Of a stretch of DNA of 64,000 nt, positions 22,015 to 33,471 are shown piece by piece. The notes beneath the pieces were generated by a model that was given only the letters and a program-made list of their open reading frames with translations, searched no databases and had not been told where the DNA came from. Position numbers and translations under genes: made by a program. Every line of letters begins with the position of its first letter. The stretch's first letter is position 1. This stretch comes from Fragilariopsis cylindrus CCMP1102 (lineage: Eukaryota > Bacillariophyta > Bacillariophyceae > Bacillariales > Bacillariaceae), in NCBI GenBank assembly GCA_900095095.1, contig FMBT01000151.1, forward strand, positions 1-64,000, written 5' to 3'.

Positions 22015-23649
22015 ATGAAAGGAAGTAAAAGAAAGCGAGAGGGTAATCCAACACGAGAAGAGCAAGAACCATCATCTACTTCCGACCCAACAGTAAATCA
22101 ATTATATTTAACACCTGAAGATGGTGTGTACTTTCAAAAGCATCTTCAAGATCACTACAAGGGATTTGTTCACCTTCCAGTCGATCGTCTAGAACCTCGT
22201 GACTTTCACGAAGAATTCAAGAACTCATTAGAACGTTTGCGTGATGCAGGATATTACCAATACGATGTTGTGATGGCTGGAGGGAAATATTCTAGTAGGA
22301 CATTTGTCAAGCGTACTCTCGTTGGAAATCCTGGAATCACTTACAAGTATTTAGGACTGAGACTATTTGCCCACGCATGGTCGGGACCTGGCTGTACACC
22401 GCTAATGAAATCCATCGGAGATATGAATCAAAGTATGATAAAAATGACTGAGCAATTTCCAGAAAACGAAAGATGCGACTATAATTTGACGTTGATTAAT
22501 TACATGGAACCGACAACTCATACAAAGGTTGGATTTAAAGATGAAGCAAATTATGGTATGGGAAAGGTTAGTGTTAGCTGGCATGCCGACTCATCGTTAG
22601 TGGATAATTCGTCGATTGGAGTATACCATTGTTTGCCAACGCAACGAAACTCCAAATGGGACTGGAAGATCGCTCTAAGACCATTGGCAATAGAAAGTAA
22701 AGACAATACAGGTAGCACTAAACGTGACAATAAGTCCACTACACCAAAGCCGGTTGTGGTCAATACTAAGGACGGAGATGCCTATTTTTTGCTAGGGAAT
22801 TTCAATATGAAACATCAACATTGTGTCCTTGCGGGAAGTCAAGCCAATCGTATCAGTAGCACTCACCGAGTGGCAGTCACTATAGAGGATACATACGATT
22901 ATATCTTGAAACGCGTCAAGATTGCTAGAAAAAGGTTTCGTCTTCAAATGGAAACAATTCCGCCGTCGTTGCAGTCTCCTGTTGTTGGATTAGATGCAAA
23001 GGTTATTCGTTACTGTCAAAGAATTCTGACGGAGGTAGAAATGGAATGGATCGCTCAATATTGGTTGCAAGGTGATCAGCATGACAAGATGCGCGTATGG
23101 TGGCAAAAACCTATGAAAACTCTCGAGGCATATTGGTGTGCCTTAGAAGTATACACGTACAGACTATTTGAATTCCTGTTATCTAGAATTGCAAGTAATG
23201 ATACGGTTCCGATAGATGTCGTCAAAGTATTGATAATTGAATTTAAAACGAGACAGTCTTTCCGAGAACAATGGGACGAACGAAGATCCGATAAAATTTA
23301 CCAAAGACGTGTCAGCGAAGAATTCCGACCAGTAGCAAGACCAATTTTTGAAAACAATGACGAAGTCAAAATAGACGAACGGCGTTTGCCCAAGGATTTG
23401 ACTTCGGCTATTCAAGCGCTATCCATATTTCTCGAAAAGGACTCTAAAGGAACAAAGTCGAAGAAAGTGGAGCAGGTAATTGACGACCATCCTCTGCCAC
23501 CCCCGTCAAAATCATGTCAATCCAAAATTAGTTCAATTGTCAAGGAAGATATAGATACGGTCACGACCAAAATGAGCAAGCAACAACCAAAAGAAGAACA
23601 TAGTTCAAATGCGAAGAAGAGGAAAAAGAAGAAGAGGAATAAAAAATAG
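22015..23649 (+). CDS. FTO: FTO-family Fe(II)/2-oxoglutarate dioxygenase
   Basis: FTO demethylates m6A, m6Am and related N-methylated bases in RNA. This is an intronless 544-aa frame. The catalytic core is intact: HxD iron ligands in VSWHADSSL (H190, D192), the distal iron histidine in KHQHCVLAGSQ (H269), and the 2-oxoglutarate arginines in NRISSTHRV (R279, R285). The recognition-loop region GGKYSSRTFVKR and VGNPGITYKYLGLRLFAHAW correspond to the human N-terminal part around Arg96. The C-terminal helical domain follows (VIRYCQRILTEVEMEWIAQYWLQG; KMRVWWQKPMKTLEAYW), as in vertebrate FTO. N- and C-termini are Lys/Arg-rich (KRKREG; KKRKKKKRNKK), suggesting nuclear targeting. The family is known from vertebrates and marine algae. 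In-frame throughout. Confidence 0.95.
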   Translation: MKGSKRKREGNPTREEQEPSSTSDPTVNQLYLTPEDGVYFQKHLQDHYKGFVHLPVDRLEPRDFHEEFKNSLERLRDAGYYQYDVVMAGGKYSSRTFVKRTLVGNPGITYKYLGLRLFAHAWSGPGCTPLMKSIGDMNQSMIKMTEQFPENERCDYNLTLINYMEPTTHTKVGFKDEANYGMGKVSVSWHADSSLVDNSSIGVYHCLPTQRNSKWDWKIALRPLAIESKDNTGSTKRDNKSTTPKPVVVNTKDGDAYFLLGNFNMKHQHCVLAGSQANRISSTHRVAVTIEDTYDYILKRVKIARKRFRLQMETIPPSLQSPVVGLDAKVIRYCQRILTEVEMEWIAQYWLQGDQHDKMRVWWQKPMKTLEAYWCALEVYTYRLFEFLLSRIASNDTVPIDVVKVLIIEFKTRQSFREQWDERRSDKIYQRRVSEEFRPVARPIFENNDEVKIDERRLPKDLTSAIQALSIFLEKDSKGTKSKKVEQVIDDHPLPPPSKSCQSKISSIVKEDIDTVTTKMSKQQPKEEHSSNAKKRKKKKRNKK

Positions 23650-23958
23650 AAAGCGTATATGCTATGTTGATGAATCGGATGCCTAACATTGATTGTTGAC
23701 CAATTACAGTCGTGGAAGGATTTGGTTCGTGTTCTCAGTCCAGCTTTCGCCAGACACCAAAGAAAAGATAAAACAAAAAGGGAATGAATCGAATCGACGA
23801 TCGTGAGGCGCATATCATGGTGTTAATAAAGACTAAAGGAATTTTACGTTGCCTCAAAGAGAGTACCATCAGACCATAACATAGCTAATTAATTACTATT
23901 AATATCGTACCCAATATAAGACAGCTTGAAGCACGATAGCTCACATTTTTAGCTCTCT

Positions 23959-23990
<32 letters not shown>

Positions 23991-24023
23991 TGTGTGTGCG
24001 TGCGTGTGTGTGTGTGTGTGTGT
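23959..24023. repeat. Compound TG/GA/TG microsatellite
   Basis: TG run, then GA run, then TG run with TGCG interruptions, immediately left of a tandem duplication. Confidence 0.95.
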
Positions 24024-24030
24024 TTATAAT

Positions 24031-24226
24031 ATTATAATGTATTATGTTGTAGCCTATGCATACGGTACTATTATTATCATCACTTCACCAATAAAATTCT
24101 ATTTTTTATTCTACGTTAGTTGAGCTGAATTATAATGTATTATGTTGTAGCCTATATCATACAGTACTATTATTATTATCACTTCACAATACAATTCTAT
24201 TTTTTATTCTACGTTAGTTGAGCTTA
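24031..24226. repeat. Tandem duplication, 98-bp unit
   Basis: Copies at about 24031-24128 and 24129-24226 share ATTATAATGTATTATGTTGT at the left and TTCTACGTTAGTTGAGCT at the right with a few differences. A shorter AGCTTAATTGTAATTATTTA repeat follows to about 24270. Confidence 0.9.
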
Positions 24227-24795
24227 ATTGTAATTATTTAATTGTGTTTGAGCTTAATTGTAATTATTTATTTGTGTTTTGATACTCCGAAATGTTCTCT
24301 TGCTGTCGTACGTGATGATTAAGCAGATTTCGATCTTATCGTTTTGTTCCACGATTTGATTGATGTTCTCTTTTCTGCTCAGGATGGTTTGTGATGTGTT
24401 TGTGTTGTGTTTGTGTTCGACCATTCAGCAACATACGGCAGAACAATGCGTAGAGTAATAGGTAGGCGATTAAATCATCTTATTATTTCTATTATTTCTA
24501 TCTTTATCATCACATTGATCATCATCTACACGATAGTAGACAATATACACCCGTTCCGATCGTTTACTTCTCCTCGTCGATCCTGATTTTGCTTGAAACA
24601 CACACACACAAAATTATTTCCTTTGGAAAAAACGTAAAATCAAAAAAATAGCAGAGAGCAACGCTCTTGTCTTTTTCTTAGTGTAAGCCAAAGCCTTCTT
24701 TTTCTTTGCCGATGGGCAGAGTAAGAGTAGACATCCAAACCACACTAAAACAAGCAATCATTGACCTTATTTGATCTTTATTATAAATTAGCTTT

Positions 24796-26472
24796 ATGGT
24801 GCCCCTTCTTGATGCTCCATTAATTACATACAACAACAACGCTAATCATGAAATAACAGCAGTCCCAGGACCAATCGCTTCCATGTATAGTTTCCTAACT
24901 ATGAAAAAGAATTGCACAGAGGAGCCTTCGCGATTTCGTAAGTACAAATTAAAAACAGTTCTCCACGCTGATGATGGTTCGAACGGTCGAAAAATAAAAC
25001 GTCTTTTTTTCTACTCATCTCACACACGTTCTCTTTCGCTCCTCCATCTCTATATCTCACACAGAACACTATGTTGGGCCTAATGGCATGCCAGATACCG
25101 TGACCGACTCATTTGACGAAAGCGAAAACCAAGGCAAAAGCGAAACCCGAGCAAAGTACAAAAAGCAGTTAGGTTTACGAACCTTCAACACGATGACTGT
25201 TGAGAATAATAATCATGGCAGTTTAGTAGAAGAGAGAGAAACACAAAATCGTGACAATAATTCAACAACAAGCACACAATCAGCGACATTAAACTTTCAC
25301 ATTCCTTCTCATAATTCTCATCATAATCATCACAAGAATCTTTGTTCCTACAATACAATTACTCGCCTCAATATTACTATCTGTTCTGATTACGAAGACA
25401 AGGTAAACTTGAATATTAACAACAACAGCAACAGCAACTGCGATATCAACAACAATAGTAACAGCAGTATGTCTACCTCCAAGATTTACATTAGTGATAA
25501 TCCTTGGGAGACTCGTTGGGAAGAAACGCAATCTCCTAACGCCAACGCCAACGAGGATAGACGATTCTCAACAGCATCACCAGAGTTGTTTGAGACCGTC
25601 GTCACGAATGTGAATGAGAGAAGAATTACAATTCCATCAGACCCTTGGGAATTAGACAAACTCTTCGATGTTGGTAGTAGTACAGTAGTAGCAGCCGACG
25701 ACGACGAGACTGGACCAACTACCGTGGAAATATTCGCTCTAAGCGACAAGAAAAACGAAACATCCTTATTCTTTGTCGACTCTGAAACTGACACTTCTGT
25801 GGATGGTTTCTGGATGGAGGATAAGTTGAAATATTTGGCTATCGAATTCGATATCGATGAAGAGAACTCTGCGTGTTCTAGTAAGGATGGTCTCTTTGCT
25901 ACTCCCCACGATGACGATGTAGATGACTACGACGACGAGGAGGAGGAGATGATGATGATGATGTAGACGACGATGATGATGACGTTGAAGATGATGATTA
26001 TGATGATGATGACAAGAGTCATAGTTACGCTTCGTCTCTTGAAGATACTTTTGAAAACTTCGAGACCATATCTATGTTAACAGAAGAAAGTTTGGGTGAG
26101 AAGTCTACAACTAGCGAGGAAATGGACGTGGACACTAACGTGCATAGTATGAACTTATATACCATTGTACCATCGGATGACGTCTCTGTAATTACAGAAG
26201 ATGGCAGCTTTCTCGTTCTTCAACCTTTTTCTGTTGATGAAGGTGAGGATGTATACTTTGATCAAGAATCACAGGACTCTCACGTCGTTGATATCATGTT
26301 TCTTTTGAATTTGAATCAAAATGATGAGAAGGAAGTCGATGACGACGACGAAGAAGAAGAAGAGAAAGGAAATCAATTACTTCTTGATTTTAGCAATAAT
26401 GATAATGGAATGTTTTTCACCCCTCAGTTCCCTGTTGGAATCTGGAACGTCACTTATGAGGAAGCGTGGTAA
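24796..26472 (+). CDS. Acidic low-complexity protein, unknown function
   Basis: I do not recognise the family. Exon 1 (24796-24937) and exon 2 (25065-26472) are joined by a 127-bp GT-AG intron, giving SRF-QHYVGPNGMPD. The protein (about 516 aa) is rich in Asn, Ser, Asp and Glu. Two short similar segments, ISDNPWETRWEE and IPSDPWELDKLFD, may be a repeated linear motif. The frame from 25065 runs into a stop at 25964 in a GAG/GAT repeat, but the next frame continues as DDDVEDDDYDDDDKSHSYASSLEDTFENF and on to 26472 with similar composition. One missing base in the repeat (about 25935-25965) explains this. No TM or signal peptide is visible. The assignment as one gene is inference from composition. 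Confidence 0.62.
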
Positions 26473-26911
26473 AAATAGCTCTTCCGCCCTGGGATAGCTT
26501 TCTGATCGGAACAAAGTACTACCACGAGTCGATTGGATCGTCACGTGAGGGGAAAATAAAAAGACCAAAGCATTAAGACTCAGACAGAATTTATGTGAAA
26601 AAAGAAAAGTTTCCAAGATAAAATAAAAAGATGAAATAATCGATAATATTCAAAATACGGATCATTCAAATGAATCGAATCCCTGCCCTGCATTCTGATG
26701 TGTAGGCCAACTACAGTACAGTCAAGTCGTTACACGCAACGATAAGCACTCGTGGAATAATACTTGCATAGAGTTTACAATGTACATAATACACTTAAAT
26801 ATTTAAAAAATATAGACTCAATATATCAATATCAATCAGTTCAAAAATCTATATTTTTTTTATTTTTTACAAAAACTTAAAACAACGATCGCTCTTTGCC
26901 CCTTACTTCAT
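26473..26911. other. Convergent spacer
   Basis: 439 bp between two convergent genes; AT-rich (TATATTTTTTTTATTTTTT near 26850). No further feature seen. Confidence 0.5.
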
Positions 26912-27639
26912 CTACTTGTATTTTGGGAATCCTCCAACGGCTGAATTCATACTAGATGCCTCACCAGGACCCTACAGTGGCGATGAACGAAGAAGAATAC
27001 AACAACAAAATTGTCAGATTTTTAAGAATTGATGTTTTATTTTTACAGGAACAAATGGGGAAAATTCCATGACTATATAAATGGATAGAATCAAATCAAA
27101 TCAAATCAAATCAAATCAAATACTACACTCACCCATTTGTAACTACTGGAAAATCCTGGTATTGAATTACCTGTAACGTCGTTTGAACGACCATACACAG
27201 ACGGCAAGGCCATTAATGTATCACTACATTTATTCTCCATCAGTGGACTAACAGCAGCTGACGCTCCATTTGGACAGAAGATTTTTGAACCCTCATTGTT
27301 TTCTGGGACGAGTTCCGCTAATTGTTTTCGTAGATTTTTAGCATTCGAGATTTGGATCTCTCCCTTACTTTTCCGTTCATCCCAATCTTTCTCACGACGT
27401 GCGTAATCTGAATATTTCGCTTCGGCCGGTTCGGGGTGGGAGACAAGAGTAGTAGTAGAGACAGTCATTATACCAATTGCCATACCGAAGAACGCATCTC
27501 TCCGACCGCACGTTGCATCAAGCGAAGTAGACGATGTAGTGACGTGATGATGCTTGGACGATGATGCTTGAGATATGAACGCCGTACATTCAAGACTCAA
27601 CACACAAAAAAGTAGGATTGCGAAGGAAACGTGCATCAT
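26912..27639 (-). CDS. Thylakoid-lumen protein with tripartite plastid presequence (photosystem-associated candidate)
   Basis: Exons 27639-27133 and 26971-26912 around a 161-bp intron give 188 aa. The N-terminus shows three targeting layers: an ER signal peptide (MMHVSFAILLFCVLSLECTA), a plastid motif with Phe after the cleavage site (CTAFISQAS, like the ASAFAP motif of diatoms), and a twin-arginine thylakoid signal (CGRRDAFFGMAIGIMTV... ending PAEA-K). The mature part, about 110 residues, starts KYSDYARREKDWDERK and contains IFCPNGASAAVSPLMENKC and a C-terminal GGFPKYK. Two cysteines may form a disulfide. Size and route fit a small extrinsic subunit of a photosystem, but I cannot name it; diatom-specific lumenal photosystem subunits are the class to test. 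The intron contains an ATCAA pentanucleotide repeat (27088-27120). Confidence 0.82.
27088..27120. repeat. ATCAA pentanucleotide microsatellite in an intron
   Basis: Six or so copies of ATCAA inside the intron of the lumen-protein gene, close to its 5' splice site. Confidence 0.9.
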
Positions 27640-28223
27640 TTCTCTTATATATATACTTCTTTACTGTAGGATGAAGTGGGAGAAGAATGAGAGTATTTTA
27701 TTGTGCAACAACGTTTTTGTGAAAGAGACCGAGGTATCCTTTCTATAAAAGCAGCAACTGAATGGTGATGCGAAAGAAAATTGAAGGTTTAATCATTTTT
27801 TATATTTCTCATGGACACGTTGGTTGCATGCAATACATGTTTGTTGCACCCACGTCATCGATTCGCAGCTTTTGTATCAATTAGGGTTAGAGTTGATGAT
27901 AATTCATTCCCACGTTTGAAACTTCGTTCTTCAGTTACGAGTATATTCAGTCACATTTCAGAAATGATCATTGCAACAAGTGTAACCTATTGTAATAACT
28001 ATCACACACTATTTCCTATTTACATGCTAGTAACTAGAGCTTAAAGCTAGGGGCTCCATGCGCAGTACTTAGATCAAGAAATTAAAATGTTTGCATATTT
28101 AACAAGTATTTAGGACTACTGAGATGACTTATTTATGTTTAGAGTAGTAGAATTAATAATCCTCCTCCACGGAGAATAAAAGACTTAACAATACATCACG
28201 ATTTCCATTCGCATTTTCATCAG
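27640..28223. other. Intergenic spacer
   Basis: 584 bp between two minus-strand genes; holds the promoter of the lumen-protein gene. A 77-codon frame at 27811-28044 has no recognisable feature. Confidence 0.45.
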
Positions 28224-30404
28224 TTAGTGAACGAAAGAGAGGTTGTCTGTATGAAACAATTGTTCTCTACATAACATATTATATGGTTGAAGTGAGATAG
28301 ATGTATCTGCTGTGCTGGGAGTATGCATATTATCTGACTCATATTCGAAACAGTCAGTATATTCGTCGAACGATGTTTCTTGTTCTTGATCAGCATTTCT
28401 AACGCAACCAAAATCATCATCTAAGCGATTCTTCTCCTTTGACTTTCCATTATCAATGTAATGTTTTCTCATCGAACCTTTTTCTTCGGAAACATCATAT
28501 TCGATGGATGTTTCATCATCGGGATGAAAACAAATTTCAATTTCTTCTGATGGAACACTACTCGGATATCTTTCGGTATCAAAATGAAATCCTAATTCGA
28601 AATTATCAACGCAGTTTTTCTCCTTCACTACCATGGGATGAAAATTGTGATGATTTTTAGACGATCGTAAATCGAGTATAGGGTCACTGATAGAGAACAT
28701 TAATTCCTCTAGTGACGACGAAGATAATAACAATTCTGATTCATGGTTCGATATTAAACCTGCGAACATATCTACTAGTATTGACTCATCATTGGACGAT
28801 TCCTCTGCTGAAATCTTTCCAAGCAACGAGTCTGCATAGTTCTCGATCTCGTGAAACTTTTTCAATCTTGACCTGACCATGATTGATGTTGTATGATCTA
28901 TAGGACCTGTCTCTTCTGTAAGTAGATCCCATGTAGGATCAAAGGATATAACCATACCAATAACATTATCATCACAATCGCAGTCGGAAGATCTTTCCTT
29001 CGTTTCTTTGCATTTGGAAGGATTACAAGCATATTTATTTTTGGGTTTCGTCGTTTCTAACACTTTCTCCTCCCGTCCATGTTGCTGATGATCGACGTCG
29101 CTTGAAGTTGCTATTGTGTCAAAAGTAGGAGAATATTGTACTTTCAACGATGACGAATTAATATCACGACGACACGGCGTAGAAAGGAAATTTCTCTGCT
29201 TATTGTTAGTGTGTATATCCTCCTTAACGATGAGGAAAGAATTAGATCCTGACTCTTGTTTTTTGCGAATATCATTGGGGTGACCCATTGGAAACAAGGA
29301 ACTGATTATCTCTGATCTATCAAACGATGTAGAAATTGATGTTGCTTTGGAGGCTTCGTCCTCCTCTTTTTCCGATATTGGTGGTTCCAGTTTTGTTCTC
29401 GTAATTATTGATTCATCTGTTATCCTTGAATTCAGATTCTGTCGATGATGATCAGCAGATGAAATCATATCTGATGATTTGAATCTATTTGGATAACCCA
29501 TAGGAAATAATTTACCAATGATCTCGGATCTAGGAATTGGTAATTCCTGTAGATTATGATCATGATCATGATCATCGTCATCTTTTTGTGGTTCCTTATT
29601 TTTGATAGACTCCTCCTCTGTACGATAATCCTGCTGATCCCGATGATGAACGTCGGCACATTCATATCTATCATCGTTAGGGTTATCAGGGTCAGGGTCA
29701 TATTTATCATCATCGTTATCACCATCCTCACAACAACGAAGATCCACTTTATCTATCGACTTGTTATTGTTGAATCGAAAGATATCCCGAAAAGTCAACA
29801 ATGACCCTGATGACATCATATTCTGAATACCACGAGGACTACTTTCCTCATTGTTACTACTACTACTACGACTACGGCAATTATATTGAGTAGACGATGA
29901 TTCATCGGTGACCGTCGTTCTTCCGCATAAGGTAGTGGTCGGAGACTGTTGAACATTGTTGTTCGTTGTGACTTTACTTTTTGTCTTAGTCTTCCTCCGT
30001 GGCCATTTCTTAATGAATGGTCCATATCTCGTCTTATCGATCTCATTATCATTAACATTAACATCAACGACATCGTCAAGATTATCGTCATATGTTGGTA
30101 GTTTTGGATCCTTCTTACGGAAGGGCTGATGATCATTGTTATTATTGATTGTTATAGTATCGTGTTCATGACAATGTATACCTTCTTCTGCCCTTCGTAC
30201 CATTGACCTCTTTATAATACTATATTCAGTATCCATTTGATTTTGTCTACGTCGTCTATCATTATACGGTGGTATCAACAGTATGTCGACAAAAGATTTA
30301 CGCCGCCGTGGCTTATTATGATTGTTCTTCACATTCTTGCCACTGTCGTGCTGCGAGGTACTACTGCATCTAGTACTTCCACGAAAAAGAGGCAGTCGTA
30401 CCAT
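28224..30404 (-). CDS. 726-aa polar protein with repeated RSEII..LFPMG.PN motif, unknown function
   Basis: A single uninterrupted frame with an ATG at 30404. The protein has no TM and is rich in Asp, Ser, Asn and Arg. The first 60 residues are basic (RRRKSFVDILLIPPYNDRRRR). A related short motif occurs twice: IPRSEIIGKLFPMGYPN and FDRSEIISSLFPMGHPN, about 70 residues apart. A third hydrophobic patch, SGSLLTFRDIFRFNNN, lies before them. The C-terminal part is acidic (LLTEETGPID, LEELMFSISDPILDLRS). Such an arrangement of conserved short hydrophobic motifs in disordered sequence suggests a scaffold or regulatory protein; that is inference. I do not recognise the family. Intact, long and intron-free, so likely a real gene. 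Confidence 0.7.
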   Translation of the reverse strand: MVRLPLFRGSTRCSSTSQHDSGKNVKNNHNKPRRRKSFVDILLIPPYNDRRRRQNQMDTEYSIIKRSMVRRAEEGIHCHEHDTITINNNNDHQPFRKKDPKLPTYDDNLDDVVDVNVNDNEIDKTRYGPFIKKWPRRKTKTKSKVTTNNNVQQSPTTTLCGRTTVTDESSSTQYNCRSRSSSSNNEESSPRGIQNMMSSGSLLTFRDIFRFNNNKSIDKVDLRCCEDGDNDDDKYDPDPDNPNDDRYECADVHHRDQQDYRTEEESIKNKEPQKDDDDHDHDHNLQELPIPRSEIIGKLFPMGYPNRFKSSDMISSADHHRQNLNSRITDESIITRTKLEPPISEKEEDEASKATSISTSFDRSEIISSLFPMGHPNDIRKKQESGSNSFLIVKEDIHTNNKQRNFLSTPCRRDINSSSLKVQYSPTFDTIATSSDVDHQQHGREEKVLETTKPKNKYACNPSKCKETKERSSDCDCDDNVIGMVISFDPTWDLLTEETGPIDHTTSIMVRSRLKKFHEIENYADSLLGKISAEESSNDESILVDMFAGLISNHESELLLSSSSLEELMFSISDPILDLRSSKNHHNFHPMVVKEKNCVDNFELGFHFDTERYPSSVPSEEIEICFHPDDETSIEYDVSEEKGSMRKHYIDNGKSKEKNRLDDDFGCVRNADQEQETSFDEYTDCFEYESDNMHTPSTADTSISLQPYNMLCREQLFHTDNLSFVH

Positions 30405-31174
30405 GAATATCGAGAAATTTATATATATATAATAGAAATGTGAACGGCGATCGAGTAAGTATTACTTATTTTCTGTGTGGTGCTACAGTAGACAGCGATT
30501 AAGTGCGGAACTCTTAGTTATACATCGTATGTTTTGTGAAGTAAAAGTAGAAGAGTTCCAGCACGGTTTGTTCATCTATTTAATATCGATCGTTCGCAAC
30601 TAAGTGTAAGTGGGTACAGTACCAGGTATGATGATTAAACCATTCGGTAGTAAGTCAGGTCCTATTATCATCTTGTACTCTCTACTAAAAAAGATCTCAG
30701 AAATTGAATTAATTCAACTTATTGTTTTAAACAAGTTGAATTTTGATCGCGCGCGAAAAACATTTGTTACGCTCGCTCGCTAAATTTTTATCCCTATCTT
30801 GAATTCAATCGTGTTTAGTACACGACTGACTTACTAACGGAAGGCCCTTGGGGATCAAAAAACAAACTTCAAATAATAATATAGTGAACCAATCAAAGAC
30901 AAATTAATCAACTAGGTATAACAGCTGCTGAACAAGCACAAAACAACAAACAATTATTGTGTGTCTAACAAAGAGGAGGTCGAAGCTACAGTAATCAATT
31001 GTAGTCGGGACGTGATGGTCTAAAATGTACGCTGTCCAAAAGAAATAACTAGGTGAATAATTGGAACAATTTTTCTGGAAAAATTCGTTTAAATTGACTA
31101 ACTACTTGTAGCACGCCAATGAATGTATGAGTAACAGTACAGTGGATCAATAATTATCCATCGACGAGAGGTTA
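30405..31174. other. Intergenic spacer
   Basis: 770 bp with the promoter of the 30404 gene and the 3' flank of the BT1 gene. A TATATATATA stretch lies at 30420-30431 just upstream of the start codon. No gene supported. Confidence 0.45.
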
Positions 31175-33471
31175 TTATGATTCTCCACTCCAACCTGGTG
31201 CAACCACATTGAGAATACTGATAGTCATGGTGTACAAAATCGAGGCAAATGTTATTATCAAAAAGATCAGTCCACCAATTTTCGACGATCCAAATTCTTT
31301 CTCTCGTAATTCGAACAATTCGTCCTTTGTTCGTGGAAGCATTCGAACAAATAGAATACCACACAATTGTAAACCCGTCGTTAGGATTGTCAAATTTACC
31401 ATTCCCTGTAGCTCATGCTTAGCTAACGTATCTTTCGAAACATCCCATATGCGCAATAATTGCGTTGAAATTGCTCTGCTCACCTGACCAGCAGAATTGT
31501 TGATCGTTGTAAACATCGCATAACTTGCTCCCTCTGATCCCACGGGACAGAGATTTACCATCTGAGAGATGAAAAAGAGAAAGACCATACATGGTTATAA
31601 TATATAGTAGTAAGTTTGAAAGTAGGCGATGAGACAAGAAAATAGAACAAAAAACAAGAGGACAATACGGTAACGAACATACGACGGATTTTAATACTGT
31701 TCATACATACCATTATAGTGGTCGGAAGAAATTGAACACCCGCAAGAAATTCGCTAAAGGCATCATCTCCTAAAGCAAAAGCGAAGTTAGGTAGACCAAA
31801 GGTAATCCCCTTTATTAATAGAACTTGCATTGCACTGAAGATTACACTTAAGATCGTACACACTATGTAAACAAATCGCCAAGACCAATTTATCATGTAG
31901 TGTTTATACGTCATAACCCCAACATAGAGTAACACACTTGATGCGATGTAGATAAGATTAATTTGAGTACTTGTGAATTCTAGCGTAGTTTTCAAATATT
32001 GATTCCAAGCCGAATTACCGACCTGTAAGACGTTGTAAATATATACGAAGGCTAAGGGTTGCCATACGGCTCTGAAATTAATTTTGTGTGCGAGTGAATA
32101 AGAAAAAGTGACGAAATTGAGTAACCCATTTTGTTCATTCATTACACTAATACGAATCCAGGAAAACGCACTACACACACATACACGACGAATATATATA
32201 TATATATATATATACTGTATACTCACCTTGAACAAACTGTGTTCCATATTTCTTTACATTGGTCTTTCGTCGACGCAACTTGACCGTATCGTACCTCCCC
32301 CAAAGTACAAACCAATGGAAGGATGGAAAATGGTAGGGCAGATAAAAGGAAGATGACCACCTTTGGACCGAAATACTTATACAGTCCAGTTGAAACAGGG
32401 CCAGCGACCATATATCCAAAGAATCGGTAACTATAACACGATGACTGTGTAATACCTTTGGCGAATGTTGGCTCTAATCTTGCTTTTTCAGCCACAACAC
32501 TATCACCCATAACGTCAGCCAACCAGAAACCTATAAATACATAAAGCCAATGATGAGTGGGAGATGCGTTTTCAGTTGTAATTTTGTGAGTGAGCGAGTG
32601 AGTGAGTTGAGAGTATCCAATTCGTGTAAACAATGCATGCATTGTGTATGTATGCGAGGATAGATGGGATTCTTAATAGAAAATTATTAAAGACTTCTTC
32701 TTGGTTCGTCCACTTACCTGAACCGTACAAGAATGTAGTTAAACAAAGAAAGGGTATCGATGGAGCACCGAATGGTGCTATTGTATTCGTCCCTATACTC
32801 CCATCATCTTTTTCATATGTTTCTTCTGACAATGTAAGATCAGTAGTCAATAAAAGAGAACCATAAGATAATGCAGCCAAGCACCAACCAATCAGCATAT
32901 ATGATTTACGTCTGTATCCCAATATAGGAAAATTATCTGATATGAAACCAAATATTAATTTTAATGATGCTGGTAAAGATTTTAATGTTGATATCGTTGT
33001 TTGTTGTGCTTCTGTTGCATTAAGATCTAATGGATATACATTCAATAACGGCCCAGACAAGCCCTGTAATATACCAACTAATAAATAACATGCTGGTATA
33101 GCAATATTTTCTTTTCTTAATAATTGTAATTCTGGTGGTAACTGTGGCGGATACAAAAAATCTTGTATATTCCATGGTTTTTCGAGCTGATGTACGTAGT
33201 CCTTGTTGCTGTTGCTGTTGCTATCATCGATCATAATACCATCATTTTCCAGATCTGAATTTGAAGCTTTTATTGGATCTCGTCCTCCTCCTAGACTTAG
33301 TTTATCCCCGTTGCTATCATTATTATCGCCAGCACCGTATTGTGTCAGCGGTTGCATTTCGATCGATTTGCTGTTTCGCCCAGCATCATTATTATTATTA
33401 TTATCGACCACATTATCAAGATCATCATGTGAATGATCATGACGATCACGTAATCCGTGATCTTCGACCAT
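31175..33471 (-). CDS. BT1/folate-biopterin transporter family (FBT) membrane protein
   Basis: FBT proteins are major-facilitator-like carriers for folates, pterins or related compounds in kinetoplastids, plants and algae. Four exons (33471-32718, 32530-32227, 32071-31711, 31561-31175), all GT-AG and in phase, give 601 aa with no frame break. The first 120 residues are polar (Asn, Asp, His runs). Membrane segments then follow with family features: IAIPACYLLVGILQGLSGPLLNVYPLDLNATEAQ, SLPASLKLIFGFISDNFPILGYRRKSYM, GFWLADVMGDSVVAEKARLEP, SYRFFGYMVAGPVSTGLYKYFGP, NVLQVGNSAWNQYLK and MVNLCPVGSEGASYAMFTTINNSAGQVSRAI. The loop ISDNFPILGYRRKSY and the VNLCPxGSEGxxYA motif are characteristic. Substrate and membrane cannot be told from sequence. 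Confidence 0.92.

Larger units (their letters stand above)
23650..24795. other. Intergenic region with microsatellite and tandem duplication
   Basis: No gene supported. Contains the TG/GA microsatellite at 23959-24023 and the 98-bp duplication at 24031-24226; the rest is AT-rich and non-repetitive. Confidence 0.5.

Noticed and set aside
25289-25794. Minus-strand frames opposite the acidic gene
   Set aside because: Antisense of Asn/Ser/Asp-rich codons; the + strand has the splice-consistent gene.
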